Origin: Desulfomicrobium apsheronum
GTDB taxonomy: Bacteria > Desulfobacterota > Desulfovibrionia > Desulfovibrionales > Desulfomicrobiaceae
Reading direction: 5' to 3'
DNA length: 49,226 bases
Assembly: GCF_900114115.1 (NCBI RefSeq)
Contig: NZ_FORX01000026.1
Span: 1-49,226, forward strand
Below, piece by piece: positions 26,747 through 36,192 of the stretch. The position numbers were made by a program, and so were the translations under genes. Under the pieces are notes generated by a model. The model did no database searches. It was not told the origin of the DNA and saw only the letters and a program-made list of their open reading frames with translations. Position 1 is the stretch's first letter. Each line of letters starts with the position of its first letter.

Positions 26747-28369
26747 ATGCACGTAGGCTCCTACACCTTTCAGGAATTCAAGGACAAAGCCGCCGAATTT
26801 CACGGCTATCCCGCCCCCGGCCTCTTGATAGGCGGCTACATGGTCGAGATGGCCAAGGCCGCGCTGCCGCCGAACATACTTTTCGAGGCCGTGGTCGAGA
26901 GCAAAAAATGCCTGCCCGACGCGGTGCAGCTCCTGACGCTGTGCAGCATCGGCAACGGCTGGATGAAAATCGTCAACCTTGGCCGCTATGCCGTCTCCCT
27001 TTTCGACAAGTACACGGGCGTCGGCGTGCGCGTCAGCGTCGATCTGGACAAACTCAAGGACTGGCCGCAGATCGAAGGCTGGTTCTTGAAGCTCGTGCCC
27101 AAGAAGGACCAGAACACCGAAGAGCTGTTCCGGGAAATCGAGGCCGCCGGAGACACCATCCTGCGCCTGGAAAAAGTCACGGTGCAGCAAAGGCTCCTGG
27201 GGCACAGCCACATGACCCGCATCGACAGTTGCCCGGTCTGCCGTGAAGCCTATCCGGTCAGCGACGGAGCCATCTGCCGAGGCTGCCAGGGCGAGGCCCC
27301 CTACGAACATTCGCGCGCAGTTGAAGCCGAGGAATGCATGCCGACCCGCGTACCCGTGGCCGAGGCTGTCGGCCGCAAGGCCCTGCACGACATGACCCGC
27401 ATCGAACCCGGCCAGAGCAAGGGCGCGGAATTCCTGGCCGGACAGACCATCACCGCCGGCGATGTCTGCCGGTTGCAGCAGATGGGCCGCAACAGCGTCT
27501 ACGTACAGGACGAAAACCTGCCCGAAGGCGAATTCGTGCACGAAAACGACGCGGCGATCAGCTTTGCCGCCCGCATGGCGGGCCCCGGCATCGCGTGCAC
27601 GCCCGAGCCCCGCGAAGGCAAGATCGACTTTCATGCGGCCTGTTCCGGCCTCCTGCAGGTCAACCTTGAAGCACTGGAGCGTTTCAACCTGACCCCCAAC
27701 GTCATGTGCGCCACGCGCCAGCACTGCGCCCTGGTCGAAGAAGGCCGCTTGGTGGGCGGCACCCGCGCCATCCCGCTCTTTCTCAGCCGCGAGAACTTCA
27801 GTCGCGCTCTGACCGCGCTCGGCGACGAGCCGATCATGTCCATCGCCCCGCTGCGCCAGGCCAAGATCGGCGTGCTGGTCACGGGTACTGAGGTTTTTCA
27901 GGGACTGATCGAGGACAGGTTTGCGCCCATCATCCGCGCCAAGGCCGAAGCGCTGGGGTCCACGGTCGTTGGCGAGGTCGTTGCTCCGGACGACCGGGCG
28001 GCCATCGCCGACGGCGTGAAGCAACTGCTGGAAAGTGGCGCCGATCTGATCGTGACCACGGCCGGGCTCTCCGTTGACCCCGATGACGTGACCCGCAAGG
28101 GCCTGGAGGACGCCGGAATGACCGACGCCCTGCACGGCGCGCCGATCCTGCCCGGAGCCATGACGCTCATCGGCCGCATCGGAAGCGTACAGGTCATGGG
28201 CGTGCCCGCCTGCGCCCTCTTCTTCAAGACCACAAGCCTGGACGTGCTCCTGCCCCGCCTGCTGGCCGGCGTGCCCATCACCCGCCGCGACCTGGCCCGC
28301 ATCGGCGAAGGCGGGATCTGCCTGCAGTGCAACACCTGCACCTACCCCAAGTGCACCTTCGCCAAATAG
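26747..28369 (+). CDS. FmdE - molybdopterin-binding (MoeA-like) fusion protein
   Basis: A 540-residue fusion. The N-terminal ~150 residues are an FmdE domain (FHGYPAPGLLIGGYMV with H19, KKCLPDAVQ with C55, CSIGNG with C66), named from the tungsten/molybdenum formylmethanofuran dehydrogenase operon. A zinc-ribbon follows (C162, C165, C177, C180). The C-terminal half (about 200-525) resembles MoeA and MogA-type molybdopterin-binding domains: GVLVTGTEVFQG, LIVTTAGLSVDPDD and PGAMTLIGRIG. The last residues are cysteine-rich (CLQCNTCTYPKC). It is probably involved in molybdenum or tungsten cofactor delivery to an oxidoreductase (inference). GAGGAA precedes the ATG. No partner enzyme gene is adjacent. 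Confidence 0.88.
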   Translation: MHVGSYTFQEFKDKAAEFHGYPAPGLLIGGYMVEMAKAALPPNILFEAVVESKKCLPDAVQLLTLCSIGNGWMKIVNLGRYAVSLFDKYTGVGVRVSVDLDKLKDWPQIEGWFLKLVPKKDQNTEELFREIEAAGDTILRLEKVTVQQRLLGHSHMTRIDSCPVCREAYPVSDGAICRGCQGEAPYEHSRAVEAEECMPTRVPVAEAVGRKALHDMTRIEPGQSKGAEFLAGQTITAGDVCRLQQMGRNSVYVQDENLPEGEFVHENDAAISFAARMAGPGIACTPEPREGKIDFHAACSGLLQVNLEALERFNLTPNVMCATRQHCALVEEGRLVGGTRAIPLFLSRENFSRALTALGDEPIMSIAPLRQAKIGVLVTGTEVFQGLIEDRFAPIIRAKAEALGSTVVGEVVAPDDRAAIADGVKQLLESGADLIVTTAGLSVDPDDVTRKGLEDAGMTDALHGAPILPGAMTLIGRIGSVQVMGVPACALFFKTTSLDVLLPRLLAGVPITRRDLARIGEGGICLQCNTCTYPKCTFAK

Positions 28370-28394
28370 CCCAAAAGGCCTGAATGACGCCAAG

Positions 28395-28434
28395 GGGCCC
28401 CGCCGTCGAGATCGCGACGGCGAGGCCCTCTTTT
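28395..28434 (+). terminator. Terminator after the FmdE-MoeA gene
   Basis: CGCCGTCG pairs with CGACGGCG and is extended by GGGCC/GGCCC across a bulge; TCTTTTCTTT follows. Confidence 0.75.
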
Positions 28435-28506
28435 CTTTCACCCGTCAGGCTTGCCCGCCGCCCGATCATCGATTATCCATCCCGGCATCATAACCTCGGA
28501 GGAATC

Positions 28507-29133
28507 ATGATCAGCATCGACCAGCTTCTCGTCTTCAGCCTGACCTCGCTCCTGCTCATCTTCACCCCCGGCCCGGACATCATCTACGTGCTGACCCGAG
28601 GCGTGGCCCAGGGGCGCTCGGCCGCGCTGGCCGCCGCCATGGGGTTCAGCCTGGGCAATATCGGGCACACCCTGCTTGCGGTCTTCGGACTTTCGGCCAT
28701 CCTGGCTTCGTCGGCCTTGGCCTTCACCCTGGTCAAGGTCGCGGGCGGCATCTACCTGCTCTACCTCGGCTTCAAGCTCTGGACGGCGGACCCGGCGCTG
28801 ATCCTCTCCGGACACGGGGAAGACAAGACGGCCCGCATCATCTTTCGCCAATCGATCCTCGCCAATCTGCTCAACCCCAAGGTCGCGATCTTTTTCCTGG
28901 CCTTCTTTCCGCAGTTCGTGCGCCCCGACCAGGGGCACCCGGCCATACAGATGATGATCCTCGGCCTGACCTTCGTCGTTTTGACCATGCTCGGCTTCGG
29001 GCTGGTGGCCCTTGGCGCGGGAGCGCTCAACTCCCGCCTGGCGGCCCGCCCCTCCCTCTCGGCCTGGCTGCACAAGGGCGCCGGGGCCATCCTCATGCTG
29101 CTCGGCCTGCGCCTGCTCTGGGCCGACCGCTAG
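28507..29133 (+). CDS. LysE/RhtB family amino acid exporter
   Basis: A 208-residue inner-membrane protein of the LysE family, with six predicted membrane segments. The family signature FTPGPDIIYVLTRG lies at about residues 19-32; LLYLGFKLW and LANLLNPKVAIFFLAFFPQFV are other conserved blocks. Members export basic or neutral amino acids or homoserine lactones; the substrate cannot be told here. GGAGGAA 2-3 bases before the ATG at 28507 rules out the earlier in-frame start. It stands alone between two terminators. Confidence 0.93.
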   Translation: MISIDQLLVFSLTSLLLIFTPGPDIIYVLTRGVAQGRSAALAAAMGFSLGNIGHTLLAVFGLSAILASSALAFTLVKVAGGIYLLYLGFKLWTADPALILSGHGEDKTARIIFRQSILANLLNPKVAIFFLAFFPQFVRPDQGHPAIQMMILGLTFVVLTMLGFGLVALGAGALNSRLAARPSLSAWLHKGAGAILMLLGLRLLWADR

Positions 29134-29142
29134 CCCAAAAAA

Positions 29143-29168
29143 AAGGCGGGCCGCATCCGGTCCGCCTT
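29143..29168. terminator. Bidirectional terminator between lysE-like and corA-like genes
   Basis: AAGGCGGGCCG and CGGTCCGCCTT pair with one G-T, with an A-run on the left and CATTTTCAT on the right. It serves both convergent genes. Confidence 0.85.
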
Positions 29169-29191
29169 CATTTTCATCTTTTACAGGAAAA

Positions 29192-30121
29192 CTACATCCA
29201 GCGCTTCCTGGCCAGCAAAAGCCAGGCGAGCAGACAGCCACCGACGGCGATCCCGGAGACAATGGCGAAGGCATGGGGCGAAGCCTGAAAAGGCGTCGCG
29301 ATGTTCATGCCGTAAACACCCGAGATGATGTTGGGGATCATGAGGATGATGGTAAATCCCGTCAGGAATTTCATGACCATGTTCATGTTGTTGGAGATGA
29401 TGGAGGCGAACGCGTCCATGGTCCCGGACAGGATGTCGCTGTGGATCTTGGACATGTCGATAGCCTGCCGGTTCTCGGTGATGGCGTCCTCCAGCAGATC
29501 GGACTGATCCTCGGTCAACTGGATGGTGCGCATGCGCAGAACCTTGTCCATGATGATGTCGTTGGCCTTGAGGGAGGTCGTGAAGTAGACCAGACTCTTC
29601 TCGATGCCCAGAAGCTCGATGAGTTCCTCATTGCGCATGGACTGCTGCAGGCGATGTTCGATCACGTCCGAACGCCTGATGATGTCTTTCAGGAAACGCA
29701 GGTAAATGAGCGACGTGCGCTGCATGAGATGGATGGCGAAACGCATCCTGTCCGCCGTATCCACAATGCGGGTGCGGCCGTTCAGAATCCCGGTGACCAG
29801 ATCCTGCGGAGAGCGGCAGACCGTGACCACGGCCGTGGGCGTTATGATCACGCCGATGGGCTGGGTGAGATAGGGAATGCGATCGGAGACATTCTCGACC
29901 GGCACGCGCAGGACCAGCAGGAGCACACCTTCCTCCAGCTCAAGCCGGGCGCGCTCGTCGACATCCAACGGGTCGGTCAGATGGTCGAGGGGAATGCCAA
30001 GCAGGATCGAAGTGCGCTGCAACTCCTCCTCGGAGGGGTTGATCAGGTTGACCCAGCAGTCGGAGTCGAGGTGTTCCTGAGGGGACAGGATTCCATCAAT
30101 GGTCTTGTGGATTGTAATCAT
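29192..30121 (-). CDS. CorA family magnesium/divalent metal transporter
   Basis: A 309-residue CorA-family transporter. The N-terminal ~240 residues are the cytoplasmic funnel (WVNLINPSEEEL, RPQDL-like segment CRSPQDLV, long helices), and the C-terminus has two membrane helices with the selectivity motif YGMN in ISGVYGMNI between them (around residue 275). It carries a pentameric channel for Mg2+ or Co2+. A short basic tail (ARKRW) is present. AAGGACT lies upstream of the ATG at 30121. It is a separate gene from the ZntB-like paralogue at 37263. Confidence 0.93.
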   Translation of the reverse strand: MITIHKTIDGILSPQEHLDSDCWVNLINPSEEELQRTSILLGIPLDHLTDPLDVDERARLELEEGVLLLVLRVPVENVSDRIPYLTQPIGVIITPTAVVTVCRSPQDLVTGILNGRTRIVDTADRMRFAIHLMQRTSLIYLRFLKDIIRRSDVIEHRLQQSMRNEELIELLGIEKSLVYFTTSLKANDIIMDKVLRMRTIQLTEDQSDLLEDAITENRQAIDMSKIHSDILSGTMDAFASIISNNMNMVMKFLTGFTIILMIPNIISGVYGMNIATPFQASPHAFAIVSGIAVGGCLLAWLLLARKRWM

Positions 30122-30701
30122 GTCGAGAGTCCTTCAAATGGTGTGAACAGGCAGAAAAAATACGCCGGGTTCATCGGCAGCCCGGACGTGGCCCAAAACC
30201 GATCTGAAGAATCACGAGTACGGGTCCGCGGAACGACCTGCGGCACGAGGAAGCTGTCCGGAGCGGACAAAGCGGCGGCAAAAGACCGCACGGGAACGAA
30301 AAGTGTGGGAAAGCATGATCCACCTGCCGCAGCGCCGAGGCTCCGTCAGGCGGCCTGGTCAGGCGCGATGAGGACGGGGAGCTCGACGAAAAAGTTTACG
30401 ATGTCGGAAGCAGGGCCTAGGGCCGCAACTGTCGCCAGAATCCACTGTGATCTCCTTTGCATGTCGCCCGGGCACAATGTCCGGGACACAAAAAACGATG
30501 GCAACCCGTACGCCTGACATTCTCGAAACGCAAGTCCAATCCCGTAATTTCTGTCGCAAACGTCCAAAAAAGTTCCTGAAATCCGCGCCGGATGCGTTGC
30601 CCTTGAAAGCGTTTTAACGTAAGAGCAACCGATTCTTTCACGGCAGTTCCCATTACACGCGACCTTCGGGACGCATCCCCTCCAGAGCGCCAGGATGAAC
30701 C
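30122..30701. other. Intergenic region without a supported gene
   Basis: This 580-base gap lies between the divergent corA-like gene (minus) and the hybrid kinase gene (plus). No ORF here has both a ribosome site and plausible composition. A short minus-strand frame (30346-30567) is discussed under rejected items. The gap must hold the promoters of both genes and could hide a small RNA or a decayed gene. Confidence 0.6.
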
Positions 30702-33700
30702 ATGATTTTTGACAACATCCGCATGAAGCCCAAGCTCCTGTTCCTGTTCATCATGACCGGAATCGTTCCTCTGGGCATCGTGGCCCTCATCGGCAGCTAT
30801 TCCGCTTCCAACGCCCTTCTGGATCTGGCCTTTGAACAACTCGGCAGCATCCAGGCCATCAAGCGCGACAAGCTGCAAACCACCCTGACCGAACGCATAA
30901 GCGGGCTCAAGCTCCTGGCCGGACTGCGGCAGACCCAGCAGGCCGTGGAAGACCTGAACATGCTCGGGGAAGAAGACCCGGCGCGCCCCTATCCCATCGA
31001 ATCAAGCGAATATCAAAGAATTCACGGCAGATACGATTCCCAGCTCAAAGGCTACATCGCGGTCAACGGTTTTGAGGACATCTACCTGATCGACCGTCGC
31101 GGCGGTAATGTCATGTACGCGGCCGGCCAGGGCGAGGAGCTTGGCACCAGCCTGGCCACCGGTCGCTACCGCCACACGGCGCTGGCCAGACTCTGGGAAC
31201 GGGTGCTGCGCAGCGGAGACGTGGCCTTCGAGGATTTCAGCACCTACGAGCCCAATGGCGGGAAACAGGCCGCCTTCATCGGCTATCCGGTCCTTGATCT
31301 GCAGGGCGGCGTGGCCGGAGTCATCGCCGCGCGCGTCTCGGGCGAATTCATCAACCAGATAATGCCCTCCCGGCAAGGGCTGGGCAAATCGGGAGAATCC
31401 TATCTGCTGCGCTGGCTCGAAGCCCAAAAAAAATTCGAAATGCGCAGCGATATCAAGACGATGGGCAACGGGCTCTACGTCATCGGCTACACCCTGCCCC
31501 GCACTCCAGTCTACTGGCATGACGCCGTGGCCAACGGCTTCGATGGCGGTGGCGGCACCTACGAGGACAGCTCGGGCACGACGGTACTGGTGGCCTTCAA
31601 CACGCTGGACGTGCTGGGCACCAACTGGATTCTCATTTCCAAGATCGACAAGGGCGAAATTCTGCGCCCCATCTGGACGTTCCTGCTGATTATCTGCGTC
31701 ACCGGCGCGGTGCTGGCCCTCATGATCGCGCCGGGCGCCTACGGTCTGGCCAAGGGCATCAGCCAGCCGCTGGAACAGGGCGTGAGCTTCGCCGAGGCCA
31801 TCTCCGCCGGAGATTTGAAGGCCCGCCTGGACCTGCGTCAAAAGGACGAGCTGGGCATGCTGGCCAAGGCCCTGAACAGCATGGCCCGCAACCTGCGCGA
31901 AATGGACTGGCTCAACCAGGGCAAGACAGGGCTCGACGACACCCTGCGCGGCGAACACAGCCCTCAGGAACTGGCCCGGCTTTTCATCTCCTTCATCTGC
32001 AAGCACCTGGACAGCCAGATCGGACTCTTTTTCCTGCACGATGACGGCGAGCTGGTGCTGACCTCGTCCTACGCCTTCACCAACCGGCAAGGGCAATTCA
32101 CCAGGCTGCGCGTAGGCGAGGGGCTGGTCGGCCAGGCCGCCCTGGAAGGGGAAATCCTTACCTTCGCTCAGGTCGAAGAAGGGGCTCCGCATTTTCATTT
32201 CGGTCCCGGTGAAGCCGTCCCCAGCCATTTCCTGGCCGCGCCCGTGTTCATGGGCAAGGAGCTGCTCGGCGCATTCCTCATCGGCCGCGAATATGCATTT
32301 TCACCTCTGCACAGGCAGTTCATAGCCGATATCGCCAAGAATACAGCGGTTCTGTTCAACATGGCCACCTCGCGCGGCGTGATCGCGAACCTCTTGAGGC
32401 AGGCCCAGGAACAGCAGGAGATGCTGCGGGTGGCCAACGAGGAACTCGAAGAGCAGACCAACATGCTCAAAGAGTCCCAGACCGAGCTACAGGCCCAGCA
32501 GGAGGAGTTGCAGGTCACCAACGAGGAACTGGCCGAACAGACCCGCGCCCTCAAGGAATCCGAACGCAGGCTGCAGGATCAGCAGGGCGAACTGCGCTCC
32601 GTCAACGACAAGCTTGGCGAACGGGCCATGGAGCTTGAAGAGCAAAAAAGCGCCATCCGACGCAAGAACAAGGAGCTTCTGCGCGCCCAGGAGCAACTCA
32701 AGCTCAAGGCCCAGGAACTGGAAAGCGCGAGCAGGTACAAATCCGAATTCCTGGCCAACATGTCCCACGAGCTGCGCACCCCGCTCAACTCCATCCTCAT
32801 CCTGTCCCAGCTTCTGGCGCACAACAAGGAAGGCAACCTTTCCACGAAACAAACGGAAGCGGCGTCGGCCATCAACTCTTCGGGCGCGGATCTTTTGCGC
32901 CTCATCAACGAGATTCTGGACCTGTCCAAGGTCGAGGCGGGCAAGGTCGAGCTGCATCTGGAAGAGATGCCGCTAACCTCCATGATTTCGGACCTGCAAC
33001 GGGTCTTCAAGGGTGTCGCCGTGGAAAAGGGCGTCTCCTTTCTGGTCGAACAGGACCCGTCCCTGCCCGAGACCATGCTCACCGATACGCACCGGCTGCA
33101 GCAAGTCCTGCGCAACCTTCTGTCCAATGCCTTCAAGTTCACGGACCACGGCAGCGTGACCCTGTCCATCTCCCGCCCCGACCCTGAAATCACTCTGCCC
33201 GGCAGCATCGCCTCGACCGAGGAAGCGATCTGCATCGCGGTCACGGACATGGGCATCGGAATTCCCGAGGACAAGCAGGGCACGATCTTCGAGGCCTTCC
33301 GACAGGCCGACGGCAGCACCAGCCGCAAATACGGCGGCACGGGCCTTGGGCTGTCCATCTCCCGGGAGCTGACCAAACTTCTGGGCGGAGAAATCCGCCT
33401 ACACAGCCGGGAAGGCCAAGGCTCGACCTTCAGCCTGATCCTGCCCCTGCGCCACCACGCCGGCACTTCCGCAGACGAAATCCGCCCCAGGGAGTCCGCG
33501 CCCGAGCAGAAAGCGACGCCCCCCCGGGCTGCAAAGCCCGAGGCCGAAGCACCCGCGCCCTATCTGCAGGACGATCGCGCCAACCTCAAATCCAGCGACA
33601 AATCGTTGCTGATCATCGAGGATGACCAGCGTTTCGCCCGCATCTTGCGTGATCAGGCGCGAGACATGGGCTTCAAGGTCCTCTTCGCGGCCGACGGCGA

Positions 33701-34772
33701 GACCGGTCTGCATTTTGCCGATTTTCATGCTCCAAGCGCCATCATCCTTGACAACGTCCTGCCGGGCATTGACGGCTGGACCGTCATGGAGCGACTCAAA
33801 AACGATCCCCGAACGCGTCACATCCCCCTGTCCTTCATCTCGGCGGAAGACCGCAGCCTGGAAGCCATGCGCATGGGCGCGCTGGCCTTTTTGACCAAGC
33901 CCGTGAAGATCGAAGAACTGCAAAAACTGCTTGAAAAAATCGACTCCTTCATCAAAAAACCCTCGCGCAGGTTACTCGTGGTCGATGACGACGCCCTGCA
34001 ACGGGAGTCCATTCGCGCACTGATCGGCAACGGAGACGTTGAAACCGTGACCGCCGCCTCGGGCGCCCAGGCGCTGGCGCTGCTCAAGTCCCAGAACTTC
34101 GACTGCATGATCCTGGACCTTGGGCTCAGCGACATGTCCGGCTTTGACGTGCTGCGGACGCTGCGCTCCGGCCCGGCTCCGTCCGCCCTGCCCGTGGTCG
34201 TCTACACAGGCCGGGACCTGAGCGATGAGGAAGAGCGCAGGCTCTCGCAGTATGCTGAGAGTATCATCGTCAAGGGCGCACGCTCTCCGGAGCGGTTGCT
34301 GGAAGAAACGACGCTCTTCCTGCACCGGGTCCAGGCCAATCTGCCCCAGGAAAAGCAACGCATGCTCCAGACCGACTCGGAGCCGGAATCCGTACTCTTC
34401 GCGCGCACGGTCCTCGTGGTCGATGACGACATGCGCAACATTTTTGCGCTGACGAGCGTGCTTGAGGAAAAAGGGATGCAGGTCGTGGTGGCCCGGGACG
34501 GCAGCGAAAGCCTGACCAAGCTGCGGGAAAATCCCGAGATAGATCTGGTGCTCATGGACATCATGATGCCGGTCATGGACGGCTATGAAGCCATGCGGGA
34601 GATCCGCAAGGATCCGAGGCTCAAGGATCTGCCCATCATCGCCCTGACCGCCAAGGCCATGAAGGGCGACAAGAGCGCCTGCATCGAGGCCGGCGCCAAC
34701 GACTATCTGGCCAAACCCGTGGACATGAACAAGCTGCTCTCGCTGTTGCGCGTATGGCTATACCGCAAATGA
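30702..34772 (+). CDS. Hybrid sensor histidine kinase with Cache, HAMP, GAF and three receiver domains
   Basis: A 1356-residue membrane kinase. TM1 at about 11-33, a periplasmic Cache-like sensor (about 35-320), TM2 (about 325-350), HAMP (LEQGVSFAEAISAGDLKARL), a GAF domain (about 425-555), and a long coiled coil with EEL repeats (about 565-680). HisKA follows with H689 in NMSHELRTPLN, then HATPase with N, G1 (DMGIGIPED) and G2 (GGTGLGLSI) boxes. Three receivers end the protein with phospho-acceptors D1017, D1139 and D1286; the third has the fullest consensus (LMDIMMPVMDGYE). It is the first of four overlapping genes ending in a diguanylate cyclase, so it probably controls methylation and c-di-GMP signalling. 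Confidence 0.95.
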   Translation: MIFDNIRMKPKLLFLFIMTGIVPLGIVALIGSYSASNALLDLAFEQLGSIQAIKRDKLQTTLTERISGLKLLAGLRQTQQAVEDLNMLGEEDPARPYPIESSEYQRIHGRYDSQLKGYIAVNGFEDIYLIDRRGGNVMYAAGQGEELGTSLATGRYRHTALARLWERVLRSGDVAFEDFSTYEPNGGKQAAFIGYPVLDLQGGVAGVIAARVSGEFINQIMPSRQGLGKSGESYLLRWLEAQKKFEMRSDIKTMGNGLYVIGYTLPRTPVYWHDAVANGFDGGGGTYEDSSGTTVLVAFNTLDVLGTNWILISKIDKGEILRPIWTFLLIICVTGAVLALMIAPGAYGLAKGISQPLEQGVSFAEAISAGDLKARLDLRQKDELGMLAKALNSMARNLREMDWLNQGKTGLDDTLRGEHSPQELARLFISFICKHLDSQIGLFFLHDDGELVLTSSYAFTNRQGQFTRLRVGEGLVGQAALEGEILTFAQVEEGAPHFHFGPGEAVPSHFLAAPVFMGKELLGAFLIGREYAFSPLHRQFIADIAKNTAVLFNMATSRGVIANLLRQAQEQQEMLRVANEELEEQTNMLKESQTELQAQQEELQVTNEELAEQTRALKESERRLQDQQGELRSVNDKLGERAMELEEQKSAIRRKNKELLRAQEQLKLKAQELESASRYKSEFLANMSHELRTPLNSILILSQLLAHNKEGNLSTKQTEAASAINSSGADLLRLINEILDLSKVEAGKVELHLEEMPLTSMISDLQRVFKGVAVEKGVSFLVEQDPSLPETMLTDTHRLQQVLRNLLSNAFKFTDHGSVTLSISRPDPEITLPGSIASTEEAICIAVTDMGIGIPEDKQGTIFEAFRQADGSTSRKYGGTGLGLSISRELTKLLGGEIRLHSREGQGSTFSLILPLRHHAGTSADEIRPRESAPEQKATPPRAAKPEAEAPAPYLQDDRANLKSSDKSLLIIEDDQRFARILRDQARDMGFKVLFAADGETGLHFADFHAPSAIILDNVLPGIDGWTVMERLKNDPRTRHIPLSFISAEDRSLEAMRMGALAFLTKPVKIEELQKLLEKIDSFIKKPSRRLLVVDDDALQRESIRALIGNGDVETVTAASGAQALALLKSQNFDCMILDLGLSDMSGFDVLRTLRSGPAPSALPVVVYTGRDLSDEEERRLSQYAESIIVKGARSPERLLEETTLFLHRVQANLPQEKQRMLQTDSEPESVLFARTVLVVDDDMRNIFALTSVLEEKGMQVVVARDGSESLTKLRENPEIDLVLMDIMMPVMDGYEAMREIRKDPRLKDLPIIALTAKAMKGDKSACIEAGANDYLAKPVDMNKLLSLLRVWLYRK

Positions 34773-35602
34773 ACGTCCATCCCGAGACCGAGCGCATCGA
34801 GTTGCGTCTTCTGCTGGAAGCCATCTACCTCAAATACGGGTACGACTTTCGCAACTACTCCATGGCCCACCTCAAGCGGCGGGCCGAGTACAGATTGAGT
34901 CTCTCCGGGCTGGCTTCCATTTCGCAGTTGCAGCACGCGGTCCTGCATGACGAAAAGATGTTCCTGATTTTTTTGCAGGACCTGTCCATCAATGTCTCGG
35001 AGATGTTCAGGGACCCGCCGTTCTACAAGGCGCTCAGAAACGAGATCCTGCCCATGCTCGGCACCTACCCGTCCTTCAAGATCTGGCATGCAGGATGTTC
35101 CGCCGGACAGGAAGTGTACTCCATGGCCATTCTGCTGCACGAGGCGGGAATGCGCGAGCGCGGGCAGATCTACGCCACGGATTTCAACCGCGCCATCCTG
35201 GAACAGGCCAGGGAAGCCGCCTTTCCGCTGGCGCAGCTCAAGGATTACACGACCAAATACCAGCAGGCGGGCGGGGAAAATTCATTTGCAGACTACTACA
35301 CGGCCGATGACGAACGGGCGCTGCTGTGTTCGTTCCTCAAAGAAAGGGTTTTCTTTTCCGAGCACAATCTGGTCACGGACGGAGTTTTCGGCGAAATGCA
35401 CCTGATTGTCTGCCGCAACGTCCTCATCTACTTCGACCGCGAGTTGCAGGACCGGGTAGTTGGACTTTTTGTCGATAGCCTGTGTCCGGGGGGATTCTTG
35501 TGTCTGGGAAGCAAGGAAAGCCTCAAATTTTCCAGGCATGCGGAAAAATTTGAAGTCGTGCGGGAAAAGGAAAAAATATACCGCAAGCGCAGGGACGCAT
35601 GA
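34769..35602 (+). CDS. cheR: CheR-type protein-glutamate methyltransferase
   Basis: A 277-residue AdoMet-dependent methyltransferase of the chemotaxis CheR family. It has the N-terminal helical domain (about 5-90) and the AdoMet fold with HAGCSAGQEVYS (107-118), ATDFNRAIL and CRNVLIYFD, the classical motifs. ATGA overlap with the kinase stop sets the start at 34769; an ATG at 34754 would overlap more. In deltaproteobacteria such CheR genes next to hybrid kinases may methylate something other than receptors; here only inference. Confidence 0.94.
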   Translation: MNVHPETERIELRLLLEAIYLKYGYDFRNYSMAHLKRRAEYRLSLSGLASISQLQHAVLHDEKMFLIFLQDLSINVSEMFRDPPFYKALRNEILPMLGTYPSFKIWHAGCSAGQEVYSMAILLHEAGMRERGQIYATDFNRAILEQAREAAFPLAQLKDYTTKYQQAGGENSFADYYTADDERALLCSFLKERVFFSEHNLVTDGVFGEMHLIVCRNVLIYFDRELQDRVVGLFVDSLCPGGFLCLGSKESLKFSRHAEKFEVVREKEKIYRKRRDA

Positions 35603-36192
35603 AGAGAGCGTTCAAGGCCGTGGTTGTCGGTGTCTCCTCCGGAGGGCTCGAAGCCCTCAAGATTCTTGTCCCGGGCCTGCGCAAAGACCTCCCTGTGCCC
35701 GTGCTCATCGTGCAGCACCTTTCGCCCCAGGCCGACTCCTATCTTGCGGTCCGCCTGGACGAGGTGAGCGGGCTCAAAGTCAAGGAGGCCGAGGACAAGG
35801 AGTTTCTCAAGGCGGGCGTGGCATATGTGGCTCCACCCGATTATCATCTGCTGGTGGAACCGGATGGTAGCCTTTGCCTCAGCGTTGACCCGAAAGTGAA
35901 TTTTTCACGGCCCTCGGTGGATGTGCTCTTCGAGACCGCATCCGACGCCTTCGGCGCCGCGCTCGTCGGCGTGATCCTGACCGGGGCCAACCAGGACGGA
36001 GCCAAGGGACTGGCCCGCATCAAGCGCCGAGGAGGCCTCGCCATCGTGCAGTCCCCGGATTCGGCCCTGGCGGACGCCATGCCACGGGCCGCCCTGGAAT
36101 CCACCAATGTGGACCATGTCTTGCCTTTGCGCGAGATCGCCCCTTTTTTGAACAACCTCCTTATTGGACCGAGCCATGCCAACACCGATTGA
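35599..36192 (+). CDS. cheB: CheB-type methylesterase, catalytic domain only
   Basis: A 197-residue protein with only the esterase domain of CheB; the usual N-terminal receiver (about 120 residues) is absent. The catalytic triad is intact: S13 in GVSSGG, H40 in QHLS and D133 in GANQDGA, with SVDVLFETAS and ADAMPRAAL near the active site. Without a receiver it should be active constitutively or be controlled by another partner, such as the receivers of the upstream kinase. ATGA overlap with cheR. Confidence 0.94.
   Translation: MKRAFKAVVVGVSSGGLEALKILVPGLRKDLPVPVLIVQHLSPQADSYLAVRLDEVSGLKVKEAEDKEFLKAGVAYVAPPDYHLLVEPDGSLCLSVDPKVNFSRPSVDVLFETASDAFGAALVGVILTGANQDGAKGLARIKRRGGLAIVQSPDSALADAMPRAALESTNVDHVLPLREIAPFLNNLLIGPSHANTD

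Noticed and set aside
30346-30567. Minus-strand ORF of 73 codons in the corA-kinase gap
   Set aside because: No ribosome site at its start, mixed composition, no family likeness. The AAGGAG inside it is not in phase with a useful start.
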